Positions 23,560 to 36,715 of a stretch of DNA of 64,000 nucleotides are shown here, piece by piece (the stretch's first letter is position 1; each line of letters opens with the position of its first letter). Position numbers and translations under genes: made by a program. Source of the DNA: Nyssa sinensis (lineage: Eukaryota > Streptophyta > Magnoliopsida > Cornales > Nyssaceae); the NCBI GenBank assembly GCA_008638375.1, contig CM018035.1, positions 35,500,824-35,564,823 of the forward strand, written 5' to 3'. Below the pieces are notes generated by a model. It searched no databases, was not told where the DNA came from, and was given only the letters and a program-made list of their open reading frames with translations.

Positions 23560-24119
23560 AAACTCTCAATAGTTAAACTTTCTTGAAGCCCGCACACTAA
23601 TATTGTTCCTGAAATCTACACAACTTATACTTTTTAATATAAAACTCTTAGTAGTTAAACTTCCTTGAAGCTCGTACACTAAATATCGTGAAATGAGGCG
23701 TTAAGTTCCTGAAATCTACACATTAAATATTGTTCCTGAAATCTACACATTAAATATATCTGTGAAATGAGGTTCACTTACGTGATGCGGTTTAAATTCC
23801 TTTAGTCAAAAAATTGACTGATTTATCCAGTTTATACTAGTTTAGTCCGAGTTAATTGCAAAAACGATCCAATTAGAATATCGAACTAGCAAAAATCTCA
23901 GTAGTTAAACTTCTTTGAAGTCTACACACTAAATATCGTGAAACGAAGTCCACTTACGTGATGCAGTTCAAATTCCTTTAGTTAAAAAATTAACTGATTT
24001 ATCCAATTTATACTAGTTTAGTTCGGGTTAATTGAAAAAGCGATCCAATTAGAATACCTGAACCGGCCGATTCAACCGGTTCAAAACATTAAATATATTT
24101 GTGAAACGAGGTTCACTTA
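23560..24119. repeat. ~177-bp degenerate tandem repeat with GGTTCAACCGG motifs
   Basis: The block AGTTAAACTT(T/C)(C/T)TTGAAG...CACTTACGTGATGC(A/G)GTT...TTATACTAGTTTAGT(C/T)CG occurs twice with the CACTTACGTGATGC word 177 bp apart (23775 and 23952). Partial copies lie on both sides (from about 23570, and from 24090 to the LTR at 24120). AACCGGTTCAACCGG-like palindromic words occur at 23350 and 24070. The third copy is cut by the LTR insertion at 24120. Confidence 0.7.
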
Positions 24120-24295
24120 TGTCACGCCCCGAATTTTCATAAACCCGAGGTGTGAATGAGAATAATAAAATAAAGAATTAAATTAATATATATGTTTTTA
24201 ATTGACTTTTACTTATTAATCTCCAAGATCATGTCTTATAGTGGCTTAAAGTGTAGGCTAAACATAACTTAGGTGCTTTCATAACCCAACTTCAA

Positions 24296-24505
24296 GGTGG
24301 TGACCAAGCATGGTCCAAGTGGTTACTTAGCATAGCCTAAAATGATGACAAAGCATGGTCAAGGTTGGTGGCCTAATATGGCATAAATAAAGGTCAAATA
24401 TTTTCCTAAGTAGTGACCAAACATGGTCCCAAAGGGTGCCCAAACATGGCCCATAAAGGTGGCCAAACATGGCTTAGGAATTGACCAAACATGGCCCAAG
24501 GCAAG
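24296..24505. repeat. Short degenerate tandem repeat (CCAAACATGG units)
   Basis: Six or more units of the form TG(A/G)CCAAACATGG(T/C)CC(A/C)AA, about 22-30 bp apart between 24300 and 24500 (GACCAAGCATGGTCC, GACAAAGCATGGTC, GACCAAACATGGTCC, CCCAAACATGGCCC, GCCAAACATGGC, GACCAAACATGGCCC). It lies in the extra segment of LTR G. Confidence 0.75.
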
Positions 24506-24972
24506 TGATTAAGGGCTGGTGGTAAAGGGATGCAAGGAGGTTGGGTGCGCAGGGGCGCAAGGTTGGGCACTACATGCGCGAGGTGGCAGGCGCTGTGCGG
24601 CTGCCTGCTGTTACTGTTGCAACAGTGTATTTGCTGTAATCTATTTTCTTCCTTTTCTGAATTTTTTTCCAAAGTGCTGCAAGCTCACTTTTCCAATTTT
24701 TTTAACCTACTTCCTCTAAGTTTTTTAACCCCCACTTTTTGGCACTCTTCCTATTTATATATGGGGTATTTTACACATCCAACAACTCTTTTTAATTCAC
24801 AAACTTTTGACATGGTCTCCTTTGTTTTCTAAGCATTTTTCACATAATATTTTACAACATAATCCACCACTCTTAAACTAACTACCAAACTACATCCTCT
24901 TACTCAACTAAACCATTCATACATAATTTAAAACAACAAAGCCATTCATACATAATTTAAAACATGCATCCA

Positions 24973-25016
<44 letters not shown>

Positions 25017-26043
25017 AAACTTAAGTGTCATGAGCTCCATGCTCACTACAAATTTAGGGCCTTGCCCATTGTTTCAGTGCTATACAAAATTTTACAAGTT
25101 AATACATATGTCCTACGGCTTATGCCCTCATACAACCAAAAATATACCCCAAGGGCCAAATGTTCTTCAAGGTTCATTTCTCCCTCTATGCTTCAAGACT
25201 TCATCAAGTCTCATGTGCCAGGAGTCTCATCTGTAATATGTAATCCTGTCACGACCCGAAACCCACCCTATGCGGATCTCGTATCGTGGAGTCGACCCAA
25301 TGGCCGTCCCTACTTTTTCCATTCTTTGTATCAATGATAATAATAAATAATAGTGAACATAACATTAAATTACGAAAGTCTTAATACAAAACATTGTTTG
25401 ACAACTAAAATGTAAATCGACATAAACTGAACATAAACCACTCTTAGGTGGCGAGTACATGGGAGAGACTCTATTCACTTCTATCATGCTCCTCAACTGT
25501 CTCCCTAAGCTCCTGATCTCCTACTATGGTTCTATAGCATTCTCATCTGAAAAATTAGTAAGTATGGTGAGCTAACAAAGCTCAATAAGTAAAAGTCTAT
25601 CTCCAATACGGGTTAGGGTTAACATAGAAAAATATAAATTCAAAGGTAACATGATAGCCAATCATGACAACGGTTGCAATTAACAGTAAAATGCCACAAT
25701 GGCCAATGAATTGTAAGGCACAATAAACAAGTACGAGTAATGGTGTAGCATAGATATGGGTAATGCTCAATAATCACAATCAACATGAATATACTGCCAC
25801 AATAAAACGGTCATAGTCAAGTATAATTAATGAGTGAACGGTCAACATAGGATTATTCATAGGGAATGGCACACATCCTATGAATCCAATAAACGTAAAT
25901 ATAAGTGATGCATTTACTCTAGTTGGCAGACTCTAGGTCTTTTGGGGCCCGACATACTTCCCCCTTAACCTCAATGCATATAAAATGCCCTCATAACTCC
26001 ATGCATAAAAACGCATTCATCTCCATATGTCCGTTCACGGACT

Positions 26044-26126
26044 CGACCCGTAGGTCCCGTCAATCAACCCGAAGGTCCTGTCAATTGACCTGAAGGTCCT
26101 GTCAATCAACCAGGAAGTCTTGCCAA
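26044..26126. repeat. Four-copy 21-bp tandem repeat in LTR E
   Basis: Units of the form CAACCCGAAGGTCCTGTCAAT repeat four times with one to four changes each. Single AAGGTC-type words occur at the matching place in LTRs F and J, so this is a local copy-number expansion. Confidence 0.85.
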
Positions 26127-27006
26127 CTCAGAAAGCATCGGATGGGTATTGTGACTGAGCACAAATTCAGCATTCACAATAAATCATGATTTTATAAAAA
26201 ATGCATAAGGTATAGAATAACATGCAATAACATCCATCAATAAGCCTTTCAAGGCATAGTACAACATAGCAATAAAGAGATAACAGTCAATAAGCATCCA
26301 CCAGATAGGACAATATCGATGGTGGGAAAGTAGTAATGGGTACGTATATGAATACAAAATTTTGGCAGTAATAGAAGGAGTGTGGCTTGGAAAACCATGT
26401 ATCAGAGATAGAAGTTTACTCACCTTTAATCCGTGTGATCTACCTTAGTATCCCGTAACTTTTCCTTTTCCCTTTGAGTTCCCCTATCATTCAGTAGACA
26501 TGTTTCAATTTAAATGCTATTCATCAAATTTTATGCCTCATTATTATAAGTTCCTCTTTCACTAATTTAGACTCTACCATTGAGTCCGGAACGTCGAAGA
26601 AAATCAGTTTAGGCTTTCACGGTTTCCAATTCAGACATTTGCACTAACAAGGGCAAAATGGTCATTTTACACTTTTACGTGTTTCTATTTTTTGGGACCT
26701 AGTTTCACAAATCAAACTTAGTCTAGAATGTTTGAATCAATAAAGATTCACTATTTACTTAGTTTAATCGGAGTCCGTTTGACTCACATTTGACTCAGGG
26801 GTATTTTGGTCATTTTGGCATTTCTACGGGTATTTTATTTTTTGGGACCCTGTCTCATGAAACGGACCTCACCATTGGATCTAGAAGGTCCAAAATATTA
26901 AATTACACTATTCTCTTGATTAATTTGGACATCAAAATTTAATTTAATAAATAACTAAATTAAATTAATTCAGAATTATTATCATATATATTATTTGGGT
27001 GAAGTA

Positions 27007-27080
27007 AGACCACATGTGCCTCAGTGGCACAATGGTCCGTGCTTCATGACTTATGCCTATTGGTTCAGTGTCCAAGTCGC
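27007..27080 (+). other. tRNA-like module in LTR E
   Basis: A TGGCACAATGGTCC A-box-like word (27025-27038) is followed 24 bp later by GGTTCAGTGTCC (27062-27073), a weakened B box. The preceding CACATGTGCC is shared with the module of LTR A at 7010, which shows homology. It is antisense to its LTR. Confidence 0.45.
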
Positions 27081-28107
27081 AGGGGCAACATCCCCTGTGC
27101 ATTTTTTTTCCTTAAAGCTTTAAGCGAAACAATGGATAGCAAGGATAAGATATCCTTGTACTAGATAAGTTCCACAATTTCAATTTCTAATCTCCACAAC
27201 CAAACACTCTCAATTTAATTAAAACATAAATCTAAATGGCACAACTTTGGGTCTTCTATTTATTGGTGGGTCGTGTCTGACCCGAACCCGACCAATGGCC
27301 CACCCGACCCGAAGACAACAGTGTCGTATTCTCCAGCGATACGCCAATGGTCTTTTTCGGCGACGGCCACTTTTTTCAATCAGTTTTCTAGCCCGATTCA
27401 AATGCCATTCTCTCTTACATCTCATGAGCTTTTCATATCTAATGTTAGTTTTTAGATTGGATCACTTTATCCTTACGAAACAAGGAGAACTCGTGGCTCC
27501 GGTGATTTTTTGGCGAGCCATACTTTTTAAATTTTCATGCATTTTACCCCGCTGTTTTGACTCAATTCTCTTCTTAATTTTTTTCTGCACATCATATGAA
27601 CAATTCCCTATCATTTAAACCAAGCTTCATGCATAGAAACCCTAAAAACTGAATTATCATGAAAACTTGTAACTGCCATTTTCTTACTATTTTCTTCTTC
27701 GTTTTGCCTGATTCTTTTTGCAATAAAATCCTAAATTCATGCTTATTGTGGCCCTATTATTCAATCTATAACTCATGCTTTAAAATAAAAACAAAAACAA
27801 AAATTGACTCACTTACCTATTTTCCAGTTGCTCGTAGTATTTCCCACTTCTTCTGATTTCTTCCACCTCTAATTCCTCTTCCTCAAAACCCAAGCTTAAA
27901 TTCACACCTCTTTTTCTCGGTTTTACTCCTCCTTTCCTAGCTTCCTATCAACTCACGCATAGGTATACATATATCATTTCACCCCCTCCCTTTAGTGCCC
28001 ACTGTCTCTCTCTCTCTCTCTCTCTCTCTAATCCTTTCTGTTCTGAAATCCCCTTAACAACCTCATCCTTATCCTACCCAAGTCTCCTAGATTCATACCA
28101 CTGCCCC

Positions 28108-30859
28108 TGTCACGACCCGAGACCCACATTGTGCTGCTCTCAAATTGCGAACCCCGGCCCGACTCTGGGTGCCAAACCGGGTCTTAACTTGCTACACAAT
28201 CAATGCTATTAACATGCAACAACTAAATAGTGGAAGACTTAAACAAATAAATAATTAAAAGCTGCATGTGATATATATAATGTTCTCAAAATGTGGAATA
28301 CAAAATTCTTATACAACTGTTCATCCCCAAGACGTGGATAACATGGGAGAGCTAAAAGACTGTCTGTACTAAGTATTACAGTGCAACTTCAAAAGTAATG
28401 TCCATCTCTATCTATCAGGCTCTACTATCTGTTCTCGATATCTATGCCTATAAAATGTTGTGTAGTATCTAATGAGCTATGAAAACTCAGTAAGTAGTCC
28501 TTTGTTCTACCATGTGTACAAGTGTATAAAAAGAAATGCTAGCCAGTCAATGAATGTATAACTCAATATCAAATGATGGAAGTCAAATGATAAGGAAATG
28601 AAATGGCTCTGCTAACAATGTCATACTACTACAGTCATGAGCTATATCAAGTATGAAATGTAAGTACTTAATGAAAGTTGTAAAATCTCATGATCATTCA
28701 ATAACAATATAACATGATCAAGCTATAAATATCAACCAACAATAAACGATAGTGATATCAATCTGGTAGATGCTCTTGCGGGGCCCGAAAATCCCCTTGA
28801 GCTCATATTCAGGTCCAAACCAGGCTATGTGAATATTGCTCTATATAAAATGTGACCCTACGTCCCATGCCTCGCATAACAACGTAGTAAATGTTCCACT
28901 CGGAACTTGGACCCGAAGGTCATAAATAGCATCAGATGGAGATGCGACTGAGCATAAATCCGGCACTAATAATATATCAGGATCATGTTATCTTTCATGA
29001 AGAGTATAGTGGAATCATAACTGGTTCTAGGCAATCTGACGTAACGATAGTTTTCGAGGCTATGGTTACTAGACTGCTTCAAATATAACTGTCTAGCCCA
29101 CACGGCTCTAAGTACAAGTGTACAAAAAGAATTTATGCATAAGTGTACAATCATGATCGAGATATATATAGAAATCAATAAACACTTCCCACATGATAGA
29201 GCAATATCAATGTGGCTCAATAAATATTGGTATGTGTAGAATACAATAGGCAATATATATACAAGAACTATTGACATGGCTTGGAATGTAACACATGTAG
29301 AGATCGGATTTTACTTATCTCTTTCTGTATCTGTCTAGAAGGTCAAACCGCCTTCTCCTTTTCTCTTAGCGTTCCTATGATTCATAAAACGCATCTCAGT
29401 CTATATGTTTGTCTAACTAATGCTATTCATTAAATTTTATGTCTCTTTAATATTTGTATCTCTTTTACTTAAATAGACTTTCTATTGAATCTGGAACGTC
29501 GAACAAAATCGGTTTAGGCTTTCGCGGAATTCAATTCAGACTTCTGTACTAAAAATGGCAAAACGGTCATTTTGCACTTTTACGGGTTCTTACTTCTCGA
29601 GACCTCTTATCAAAAATCAGACTCCATGGTTGAGTCCAAAATGCTCTAAATAATAAAAATTCATTATTCTTTTATTTTAATCGGAGTCCGTTTGACTACT
29701 TTTTGACTTAGGGGCATTTTGGTAATTTTTTCCTTTAAATTAAATATTATTTCACTACTTGGGGTCAAAATCTAATTATCATAAGTTACGAGTAAATTTT
29801 TGAATTTCATAATTTCCTATTCCAATTTGGAATAGCCAAACAATGGATATCTCCTAAACCTTGGATAAGCTATCCTTGTTCTCATTTTTAATTTAATTGC
29901 TATCTACTAGTCTTGCATCCAAACAGTCCCAAATCAACATTTTTAAACTTTTAAAAATTATAAACTCTTTGGATCTAACCCATGGGTGGCTGGACGGGTC
30001 AACCCGACCCGAGCCCATGGCCTAAAAGCCCAACACGCAACACAGCGCACCAGCACTTTTCCTGGCGTGCTGCTGGTTGTCTTCTCCAGCGATGGCAGCC
30101 ATTTTTCAGCGATGTTTCGACATCCGACCAACTGGGTCCTCTTCTACTCCTCATGGGCTTTCCATATCTACTCTCAAAATTTAGTTTGCAACACCGGAAG
30201 GCCTCAAAAAATGAAGTTGCTGCACTTATGGGCAACAATTCACAATTCATAAAACGAGCTAAAACGATCAAAAACTCAATGACCTGAAATTTTCCTTCAA
30301 CCTTTAAATTGGTTTTTCTCACTCATTTCTTAACCAAATGAGCTGCGGTTTCTTCCTAAACTCACCATTTTTCATGCTCTTTAAAACCATGTAATTATTT
30401 CTAAGCTTTAAGCAATTCTACAAAAAAAGCTAGAATTTCAAAACTTAAAAATTACAAAGTTTTCTCACCTTTTCCTTTGAGGCTCTTTCTTATTTCTTCT
30501 TCTGTTTCACTTCTAAAGCTCTCAACTCCTTTATTTTTCTCATTCCTTTACTGTTTTTCTCTCCAAAACCACACTTATACATATATACAACTTCACACGC
30601 CACTTTTCCTGTCTACTCTCTCTCTCTCTCTCTCTTCCCACTTACAGCCCACTTTCTTTATCTTTCTTCCTACTACTTTTACAACTTTCTTTGACTTTTC
30701 TTTTCTCTATTCTGATTTCTTTTCTTTCTTTGCTTTGTTTGGTTAGGATATTTTGGATATATGTATATATTATATGTTACACACTAACACACATACCCAC
30801 TTGCTCCATTGTTGCCGACACCACTTACAACACACACCACTTGCATGCATTTTGCCATG

Positions 30860-30899
<40 letters not shown>

Positions 30900-31770
30900 T
30901 TATTTATTTGTTTGTTTGTTTGCATTATATATATATATACACAATTATACTAATACATATATTTATATAATACATATACATACATAACCGTATATATATA
31001 CATACTTGTATATATTTTTATATTTATACTTGTATATTTACATATATATATTTGTACTCATATACGTACAAATACATTATGCACGTACTTCGAGGCATAT
31101 ATTTGTATACATGCATAATTGCCCGTATATAAATATTATTACATATATATTATCTTGTATATGTATATATGTATATTCTCGTATTTTATTTAATATGTAT
31201 TGTGCACGTATATCGAGGCATGTAAGGGCCTACATGCACGATTTTCTATACTGCCCGAATTTATCGTATGGTACTCCTAGATACTCGGGGTTTCTTGCAA
31301 TTTACTTCTCGTATATTTAAATATCATATATCCCTCTATTGGTGAATCATACTATTTGTCTCGAACTGCGTGCCTATATTGTACATAACTTACTATGCTA
31401 GCTCGGTTTCTTTTGGTACTACATTTTATCGGTTCGATCTATTCGTACTTGGCTTATCCTAATCTCGTAATTCTCTGAGATCATGACTTCTATTATTTGT
31501 CTCGGTATTCATACCCATTTATTGTATACTAAGTACCATGATGGTTTGGTACATTTTGGGGTCTATTATTCTCGGTCTGAGTCGGTCTCGGTTTACTTTT
31601 GGTACTATGCTCATGGCTTGGTCAAATCTCAGTATTATTATTTGACTTATTTGGATATGAATGAATTTATTCTATCTTATTCGGGTCTCATGTTCGGTTA
31701 CAACTAGTATTACACTACTCGACCCGATCTATCTCGATTTATGTGCCATATTCTGGGTCAGGGTGTTACG
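28108..31770 (-). mobile_element. Solo LTR F (family I) nested in LTR E
   Basis: Starts TGTCACGACCCGAGACCCAC at 28108 and ends GGGTCAGGGTGTTACG at 31770, with a perfect TSD GCCCC (28103-28107, 31771-31775). The last base is G instead of the usual A, so the terminal CA has mutated to CG since insertion. It is 3663 bp long and has the ~150-bp motif block at 29450-29720 in - orientation. This is the innermost layer of a three-deep nest (G, E, F) and so the youngest of the three. No coding sequence. Confidence 0.88.
30861..30932. repeat. Compound microsatellite (TA)n-(TTTA)n-(TTTG)n
   Basis: A (TA)n tract passes stepwise into TTTA units and then TTTG units inside LTR F. It is followed by more TA-rich DNA to about 31060. 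Confidence 0.9.
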
Positions 31771-33159
31771 GCCCCTTCCCTTATCACACTTTCGGTATTA
31801 CCACAATATATATATGTATATATACATACAGATACAGCCCACTATATATACCTATACATATATATTACACGTGTATAATATGGCTATATATACATATATA
31901 AATAATAATTTTTATTCTATTTTATTTTATCTATTTTATTTTCCTTTCATTTTTATTTTTCTTCTATTTTATTTTATTTATTTTGTTATTTTTATTTCAG
32001 GTATTCGTTCATAGCTTGCTCAAGCATCGCCTGGTAACATCCGTACATTCGAAACCATTGAGTTTCTATACCGTCCATTTTATTCAATATTAAAAATAGA
32101 AAGCCCTAACGGCTCAGGTTTTCATGGCTCGATCAATTACAATTTGGGTTAGCATATTACAAATCCTATATAGGGTAAGCACGACAGGCTTATACGACAT
32201 AATACTAATATAAAGAATAAAGATAAGGCATGTCATGTACAAAGTGAACATTTGTAAGCTATAAACCTTCCAACTCATCAATGCAATGCAATGGCAATAT
32301 GCATGACACACACATGCAACTCTATGCCACACCCATGTCTCGCTTCACGATCCTTCCCCGTTGGAACGCAAGTACCAATCATATGTCTTGTTTCACAGTC
32401 CGTCCCCGTTGGAACGCGAGTACCATTGCCAATTTTGGGTTTTTCACCACAGGATCTACACCCTCATAATGCATAGCACCAAAGTGCTCAACACACGTCA
32501 TGTTTCCAAAGATTCCAGTATGTCAAGATGCCTTGTGTCACGCCCCAAATTTTCCCGAACCTGAGGCACGAGTAATGAAACTAAAAGAAAATAAAATAAA
32601 GGACAATCTAACGGATTCAATTCGACTTACATTCATTTCCTTCAATGTACATCCATGTAAAGCACAATCAATAAAAGCATTCAACATGTCATTCGGGCTT
32701 AAGCCCTTACATCTCAAAATATGCCCCCAAGGGCCAAAATCATTCTAAGCTCATGTCTTCTCCACTCTGCAAAACTTCCTCAAGTCTCAAGTGCCGGGAG
32801 TGTCATCTGTAATGTGTTATTCCACGAATGAGTCAGCTCAACTGCTGGTATAATATAATGCTAATGCAAGGAACAAAATTAAGGCGTGGCATGTGCAAGT
32901 GTACAGTTATATCTACATGTCATTCAATATCATCCATACAATGTACTAGCAATAATCTGCATGCCATCCAACTCATTAACATAATCTAAGACATGGCATG
33001 TGCAAGTGAACGGTTATATCTACATGCACAATTATAACCTACATGCCATCTAATTCATCCATACAATGCATTAACAAGATTCATCACACATTCATGAATT
33101 CATAGATACAATGTAATGAAAATATGCGTGACACACCCATGCAACTCTATGCCACACCC

Positions 33160-33305
33160 ATGTCTCTTCACGGATCGCTCCCGTTGATTCGAGTACCAAT
33201 GTAATGTCATGTCCCTTCACGGATCGTTCCCGTTAGTTCGGGTACCAAATGCCATGTAATGTCCCTTCACGGATCACTCCCGTTGGTTCGGGTACCAAAT
33301 GCAAT
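33160..33305. repeat. Three-copy ~50-bp tandem repeat in LTR H
   Basis: CTTCACGGATC(G/A)(C/T)TCCCGTT followed by GTACCAA occurs three times about 50 bp apart (33166, 33215, 33265). The homologous place in LTRs G (32335), I (37195) and K (48900) holds two more diverged units, so copy number varies between copies. Confidence 0.8.
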
Positions 33306-34516
33306 GGCCAAATTAAGTTGTTCACCATAGGATCTGCACCCTCATAATGCATAGCACCAAGTGCTCAACTCACACTATGTTCCAAGGAATCACACTATGC
33401 CAATATGCCTTGATTCTACCATGCAATAACACAATCTCAACACAGCATTGTACCAACACATGGAGCATGCTTTTAAACAATATATTCCACTGAAAGCAAC
33501 CACGGCATTTGAATAATAAAACCACTTCCACATGAATGTACACAATACCTAATCAACGTGAGTACATACTCAAATCACATATCCACAATCTTAACAACTC
33601 ACCAAAAATGTAAATCATATACAGTACCAACACACAGAACAAATCATATCTCCATGGAATAACAGGAAACACATAAGTGCCAAATCAATCAATTCTAAAT
33701 TCTGTCTCAAAGAAAGCATTCCCTATGTGATTTTCTAATGTCAAATAAACACATGCTTCATTCAATCAACATGGCAATCATTCCTAAACTTAATTCTATT
33801 CCTTACTTAGCACAATATATCATACCTGATGGGTCGGTCTCAACCCAAGGAGTCGTGCTCGTAGCGTAGCGGAACTAACAGTCAAAATACAGAAGGTCAG
33901 ACCACCTTCTCTTTGCCTTTTAGTGTTCCTAAAATCATGAAATACCACTTAGTTCAATTGCTACTTGAATTATACTATTCATCAAATTTTATGTCTTTAT
34001 TTTATGAGGTTCTATTTTGCCAAATTAAACTCTACTATTGAGTCTAGAACGTCGAAGAAAGTTGCTTTAGGCTTTCGCGAAATTTAATTCAGACATCCGA
34101 GCTAAAAAGGGCAAAACGGTCATTTTGCACTTTCACGGGTCCTTACATCCCGAGGCCTCTTTTCATAAATTGGACTCTACGGTTGAGTCCATAATGGTTG
34201 AGATAATAAAGTTTCACTATTCTTTTATTTCAATCGAAATTCGTTTGACGATTTTTTAACTCAAGGGCATTCTAGTAATTTTTAATGTCACTACGGGTCC
34301 TTTTAATTTTTGGGACCTCGTCTCGTGTCACGGACCTCACCGTTTGTCTTAGGAGGTCTAAGATAGTCAGAATACATATATGACTTGTCTAATTTGGGCT
34401 CCGGGCTATTTAGCGATATTTAATTTAATTAAATAAATTTAATTAATTAAATATGATAAAGTGTAATATATATATATATATATATATGAGTTGCATATTC
34501 TGTTGGGTAAGAAATG

Positions 34517-34575
34517 GGTGGCACGTTGGCAGCATGCCAACTCCCCAATCCGTGCATCCCGTGTTCAATACCCAT
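34517..34575 (+). other. tRNA-like module in LTR H
   Basis: GGTGGCACGTTGGCAGC (34517-34533) resembles an A box and GTGTTCAATACCC (34561-34573) a B box. It is the only copy found in a family II LTR and again lies antisense to the LTR. Confidence 0.4.
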
Positions 34576-35601
34576 CAGCCGCAGCCCAACCCCCCCTTTT
34601 TTTCTTTCTTCATTTCCTTTAAACCCTTTTTGGGTTATTGGGCCAACTAGAGAAAGGTCCACTGGTCTTTAAATGAAATGGCCCAATAAGTTTAAATAAA
34701 AACAGGCCTAACAAGTTTAAATAAAAACAGGCCCAAGGGTTTAAATAAAACAAGCCCAAACTCAATCAAACAGGCCCAACCCTTAGCCCAACCGCCCCTT
34801 CATCTTCTTCAGTTTTCCAGTGGAGGACCCCTAGGTTTCCATCGCCATCTCAGGCAACGGTGACCAGTTTTCGGCCATCTTTCAACATGAATTTTATGCA
34901 GTTTTCTTCCTTTCTCCTTCTAGGTCATAACCACCCAATTTATTTTCCACAAACCCATCTCCATCTTCACGAAATCGAAGGAGTTCAGTGGCTGGTTCAG
35001 CCTTTCCGGCCAGCTCCTGGCCGACGGTTTCTTTCGGATTTGCAAGCCCATTTTACCACCGTTTTGAACCATTTCTTTTTCTAAAAATTTCCTGTACTCA
35101 AGGGGGTCAAGTCAAGGTCATTTAGTTGAAGTTTTTCATACATAAAATATTAAAAACTAAAAATGGTATAACCTGCAACTCAACATTATCCACTGGTTCT
35201 TCAACTATTTCATTTGGTTTTTCTTGCATTATCTCCTTTATTTTATGCCTTACATGGTTCCTAAAATTCAAACTAACTATAATGTTAAAAGAAATTAAAA
35301 CAGAACTGAGCATGGCTTACCAACTTCCTGGGTTTCTCTCCTGTTGCAGGTCCTTTCCTCTCTTCTGTTCCAACCTCTGGTTCTAGCTTCGTTCAAGCTT
35401 CTCCCAATGCTCACCACTCTCTAACTCAGACCCTCTCTCTTTCTTGATTTACTTTCTCTTAACCCAACGAACATATACACATATATACACCAACATCACA
35501 TGCAAGGTTACCTCAGCCCCTACCCTTTTCTGATTTCTCTACTGTTCTAGTCACTCTTTCCCTTCACAATGAGCTTTGCATTAAATGCAAAGTTGACATT
35601 G

Positions 35602-35638
<37 letters not shown>

Positions 35639-35888
35639 CACTCATGCACACACACACGCCAACTCACTGGCTCACACACACACACGGCTGCACACACATC
35701 TGATACACTTATATACATATATATATATATCTAAATACATGTACACACACACATATATATATATACACAACACATAATTACATATACATGCATACATGCA
35801 CCATTCACTATTCACACACATCACATATTCACAAAATAATAATAATAATAAATTTATTCCTAAAAAAAAAAAATTTCGAGTCTTTACA

Positions 35889-35901
35889 TCCTTCCCTCCT
35901 T
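35889..35901 (-). other. Polypurine tract of fragment X
   Basis: On the - strand AAGGAGGGAAGGA directly precedes the LTR start TGTAAAGACTC, and AAATTTCGAGACGAAATTTC lies just before it. This closely matches the arrangement at 46442-46476 in fragment Y, so X and Y belong to the same family. Confidence 0.85.
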
Positions 35902-36710
35902 AAAGAAATTTCGTCTCGAAATTTAAAACAATGTACTTCTTTTACAAAATTCCGAAAGAGTAATACGAAATATTATTGTGACATGGAAACGTGTAGCCTC
36001 ACCTATGGATCATTCATCTCTCCCTCAGTCAGGCGATGTGGAATGCATTACCCTCTCCCATTACCCTTTCCCCCCAAAGGAACCTCGTCCACTTGGGCGG
36101 GTATGCAGCGGTGTGCAAACATCTCCACACTCCCTGCTAGGGTCTGGTTCTGATCCTATCTGTAACGGCTCACTCCACATGGCACAACACATAATGAAAT
36201 CCTCAAACACGTTGGCCCCTCAATGCCAATTTTCCAAATCCATCTAAGCATCAAGACCCACCTCAATAATTCAACACAGAAATAAAATAAAGTAAAATTC
36301 TCACTGTACACAAGGACACCTCAAAGTCTATCCCACAAGTGCTGGCCATCCAACTAACCCCAAATTAAGCCATGAAATCACCTAGTGATTTATCATAATG
36401 GCATCATCCACATATCACTCGTACTACAATGTAATTCAATAATCCTGTCTCCAGCATTTTAATCATAAAACTTAAAGCAGTGCACCAAGGTTCAAAAGAA
36501 CAAAACACTAGTTAAACTCTTCACCAATTTAAAGCATGAACATACATCAATCCTTACTCACATGTATTTAAACACACAGTACATATAAACACGTTTAAAC
36601 ATTCTCTTATGCATGCGTTAATAACAGTCAGTCTATATATAAAATCATAGTCACAGTATTATACAGGTACTAAACTAGCATGCATATACATAGAATCAAC
36701 AAGCTATATT
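35902..36710 (-). mobile_element. Non-coding internal region of fragment X
   Basis: Lies between the polypurine tract and solo LTR I, and continues as far as 39832 once I is removed. No reverse transcriptase, RNase H, integrase or chromodomain translation is visible in any - strand frame; stops are frequent. Fragment X therefore passes from gag and partial protease into about 0.85 kb of non-coding DNA and then the 3' end, where the rest of pol would be expected. Confidence 0.55.
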
Positions 36711-36715
36711 CAATA

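Larger units (their letters stand above)
25247..32161 (-). mobile_element. Solo LTR E (family I) carrying LTR F
   Basis: Starts TGTCACGACCCGAAACCCAC at 25247 and ends GGGTTAGCATATTACA at 32161, with a perfect TSD AATCC (25242-25246, 32162-32166). The host family II sequence reads continuously across the duplication. Removing nested LTR F leaves 3.25 kb. The shared ~150-bp motif block is at about 26560-26930 in - orientation, a tRNA-like module at 27007-27080, and a CT-rich tract at 28004-28028. No coding capacity. Confidence 0.87.
24120..32535 (-). mobile_element. LTR G, truncated family II LTR carrying LTR E
   Basis: Begins TGTCACGCCCCGAATTTTC at 24120, the family II terminus in - orientation. 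Its sequence runs to 25246, is interrupted by LTR E, resumes at 32162-32535 with the family II interior (GGATCTACACCCTCATAATG), and stops where LTR H begins. The continuation expected after ATGCC(A/T)TG was not found elsewhere, so the remaining two thirds are lost. It carries an extra ~700 bp (about 24200-24990), absent from LTRs H and I, that includes the CATGG-type tandem repeat. Confidence 0.75.
32536..35888 (-). mobile_element. LTR H, 3' LTR of chromovirus fragment X (family II)
   Basis: Begins TGTCACGCCCCAAATTTTCC at 32536 and ends TTTCGAGTCTTTACA at 35888. On the - strand it thus starts TGTAAAGACTCGAAA directly after a polypurine tract, so it is a 3' LTR and not a solo LTR. Length 3353 bp. 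Homology to LTRs G, I and K is plain (the ACACCCTCATAATGCA(T/C)AGCACC block at 33340-33360, and the ~150-bp motif block at 34010-34400). The left flank is CCTTG within LTR G; the matching right copy was not found because the 5' end of element X is missing. Confidence 0.82.

Noticed and set aside
29982..30322. Overlapping ORFs of about 90-107 codons on both strands
   Set aside because: They lie inside solo LTR F, show no recognisable domain and are mutual shadows in a GC-richer patch.
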